From positions 1 to 7,157 of the forward strand of contig CANHUW010000082.1 of the NCBI GenBank assembly GCA_947463975.1: 7,157 bases of DNA, read 5' to 3'. The translations under genes and the position numbers were made by a program. Of this stretch, positions 6,480 to 7,157 are shown piece by piece. Below the pieces are notes generated by a model that saw nothing but the letters and a program-made list of their open reading frames with translations, did no database searches and was not told where the DNA came from. This stretch comes from Bacteroidota bacterium (lineage in GTDB: Bacteria; Bacteroidota; Bacteroidia; Chitinophagales; Chitinophagaceae). Position 1 is the first letter of the stretch; each line of letters starts with the position of its first letter.

Positions 6480-6508
6480 TTGTAATAAGATTCTCAAATT
6501 TATATTTA
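6480..6508 (+). promoter_or_regulatory. Possible promoter of the GH32 gene
   Basis: A TTG (6480-6482) lies 18 bases before TATATTTA (6501-6508), which is one base off the TAnnTTTG consensus. This is an acceptable Bacteroidota -33/-7 pair and would give a leader of about 10 bases to the ATG at 6524. The surrounding sequence is very AT-rich, so near-matches arise easily. The rest of the 225-bp divergent region (6299-6523) shows no strong stem-loop or repeat. Confidence 0.3.
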
Positions 6509-6523
6509 GTAGTAAATTGTAGC

Positions 6524-7157
6524 ATGAAAAAACTCCTTTTGATCTTCCTATCTGTTGTTTTTGGTTTTACCGTTAATGCCCAGTGGTTTAAGAAGCAGCC
6601 CAATGCTGATAAATTATACCGTCCTGCATTCCATTTTATCCCTAAAGCTGGATGGATGAACGATCCCAATGGGATGATTTATGTAAAAGGAGTATACCAT
6701 TTATATTACCAACACAATCCAAACGCGAGTGTTTGGGGCCCCATGCATTGGGGGCATGCAACTAGCAAGGATTTAATTCATTGGAAGCACAAAAAGATTG
6801 CCTTGTATCCAAATGCCCTGGGAACTATTTTTTCGGGAAGTGCAGTGATTGATTCTAATAATACTTCGGGATTTGGAAAGGGGAGACGCGCACCTTTGGT
6901 GGCTATCTATACGCAACATAGTATGGAAGGAGAGAAAGCGGGAAGAGATGATTATCAAAACCAAAGTATCTCTATTAGTTTAAATGCAGGCAAAACTTTT
7001 AAGACCTATAAAGGCAATCCAGTGATTAAAACACCTCATCTTAGAGATTTTAGAGATCCTAAAGTTTTTTGGTATGAACCCACCAATAGATGGATCATGT
7101 CTTTAGCTGTAGGAGATCATATTGAATTTTATAGTTCACCTAATTTAAGAGATTGGA
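6524..7157 (+). CDS. Secreted GH32 fructan/sucrose hydrolase (C-terminus beyond window)
   Basis: Glycoside hydrolase family 32 enzymes (levanase, inulinase, invertase) cleave beta-fructofuranosyl bonds with retention of configuration. The 211 visible residues start with signal peptide MKKLLLIFLSVVFGFTVNA, predicted to be cleaved before Q20. The first blades of the five-bladed propeller follow, with the hallmark motifs: FHFIPKAGWMNDPNG (36-50, nucleophile D47), YHLYYQHNP (58-66), WGPMHWGHATSKDLIHW (71-87), FSGSAVID (103-110) and FRDPKVFW (176-183), whose D178 is the RDP transition-state stabiliser. The acid/base Glu of the EC motif would lie just beyond the window, as would any C-terminal beta-sandwich. 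The reading frame is intact to the edge. Placement in the periplasm, outer membrane or outside cannot be settled; there is no lipobox Cys. It is divergent from the Oar-like receptor. GH32 membership is secure, but the exact substrate (levan, inulin or sucrose) is not. Confidence 0.94.
   Translation, partial: MKKLLLIFLSVVFGFTVNAQWFKKQPNADKLYRPAFHFIPKAGWMNDPNGMIYVKGVYHLYYQHNPNASVWGPMHWGHATSKDLIHWKHKKIALYPNALGTIFSGSAVIDSNNTSGFGKGRRAPLVAIYTQHSMEGEKAGRDDYQNQSISISLNAGKTFKTYKGNPVIKTPHLRDFRDPKVFWYEPTNRWIMSLAVGDHIEFYSSPNLRDW

Noticed and set aside
6460..6964. Minus-strand open frames opposite the GH32 gene (6460-6669, 6773-6964)
   Set aside because: They are antisense to a gene with unmistakable GH32 motifs and show no family resemblance.
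1..7157. Search for CRISPR repeats, tRNA/rRNA genes, insertion sequences or riboswitches
   Set aside because: No regularly spaced repeats, tRNA-like cloverleaf, transposase or terminal repeats were seen by eye; intergenic spaces are all under 300 bases.

Overview
The window looks like chromosomal DNA from a Bacteroidota bacterium, possibly from the Chitinophagaceae or a relative. The base composition is AT-rich and there are no clear Shine-Dalgarno sequences. Promoters show the Bacteroidota -7 element TAnnTTTG. The genes include an Oar-like TonB-dependent receptor, a Bacteroidota-style TrmB and a DUF6364/PIN toxin-antitoxin pair. Both exported proteins carry signal peptides predicted to leave Gln at +1. 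The genus is inference; the phylum is fairly secure.

Layout: (1) 1-952, minus strand: trmB (tRNA m7G46 methyltransferase) runs into a small cysteine-rich DUF5522-like gene that starts inside the trmB 3' end and leaves the window. (2) 953-1058: a compact divergent control region. It holds a TAnnTTTG element almost touching the trmB start codon, a perfect inverted repeat just upstream of it, and a second, larger inverted repeat that forms the promoter/operator of the next operon. (3) 1059-1753, plus strand: a two-gene toxin-antitoxin operon (ribbon-helix-helix-like DUF6364 antitoxin, then PIN-domain RNase toxin) joined by an ATGA overlap. (4) 1733-2914, minus strand: an FAD-dependent DAO-family oxidoreductase whose 3' end overlaps the toxin gene tail to tail by 21 bp. 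(5) 2977-3007: a strong intrinsic terminator for the next minus-strand gene. (6) 3029-6298, minus strand: a 1089-residue Oar-like TonB-dependent outer-membrane receptor with no SusD partner in view. (7) 6299-6523: an AT-rich divergent promoter region. (8) 6524-7157, plus strand: the N-terminal part of a secreted GH32 fructan/sucrose hydrolase that runs off the window.

These genes do not form one pathway. trmB and the DUF5522 gene probably form a housekeeping operon. The toxin-antitoxin pair looks like an accessory insertion between trmB and the oxidoreductase. The receptor and the GH32 enzyme are divergent and may share a control region, but the receptor is not a SusC-type sugar importer, so the pair should not be read as a fructan utilisation locus without more context. 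The points most worth a second look are the toxin-antitoxin operator architecture, the near-leaderless trmB promoter with its palindrome, the trmB-DUF5522 overlap, and the convergent toxin/oxidoreductase overlap. I did not see a clearly new multi-gene system.
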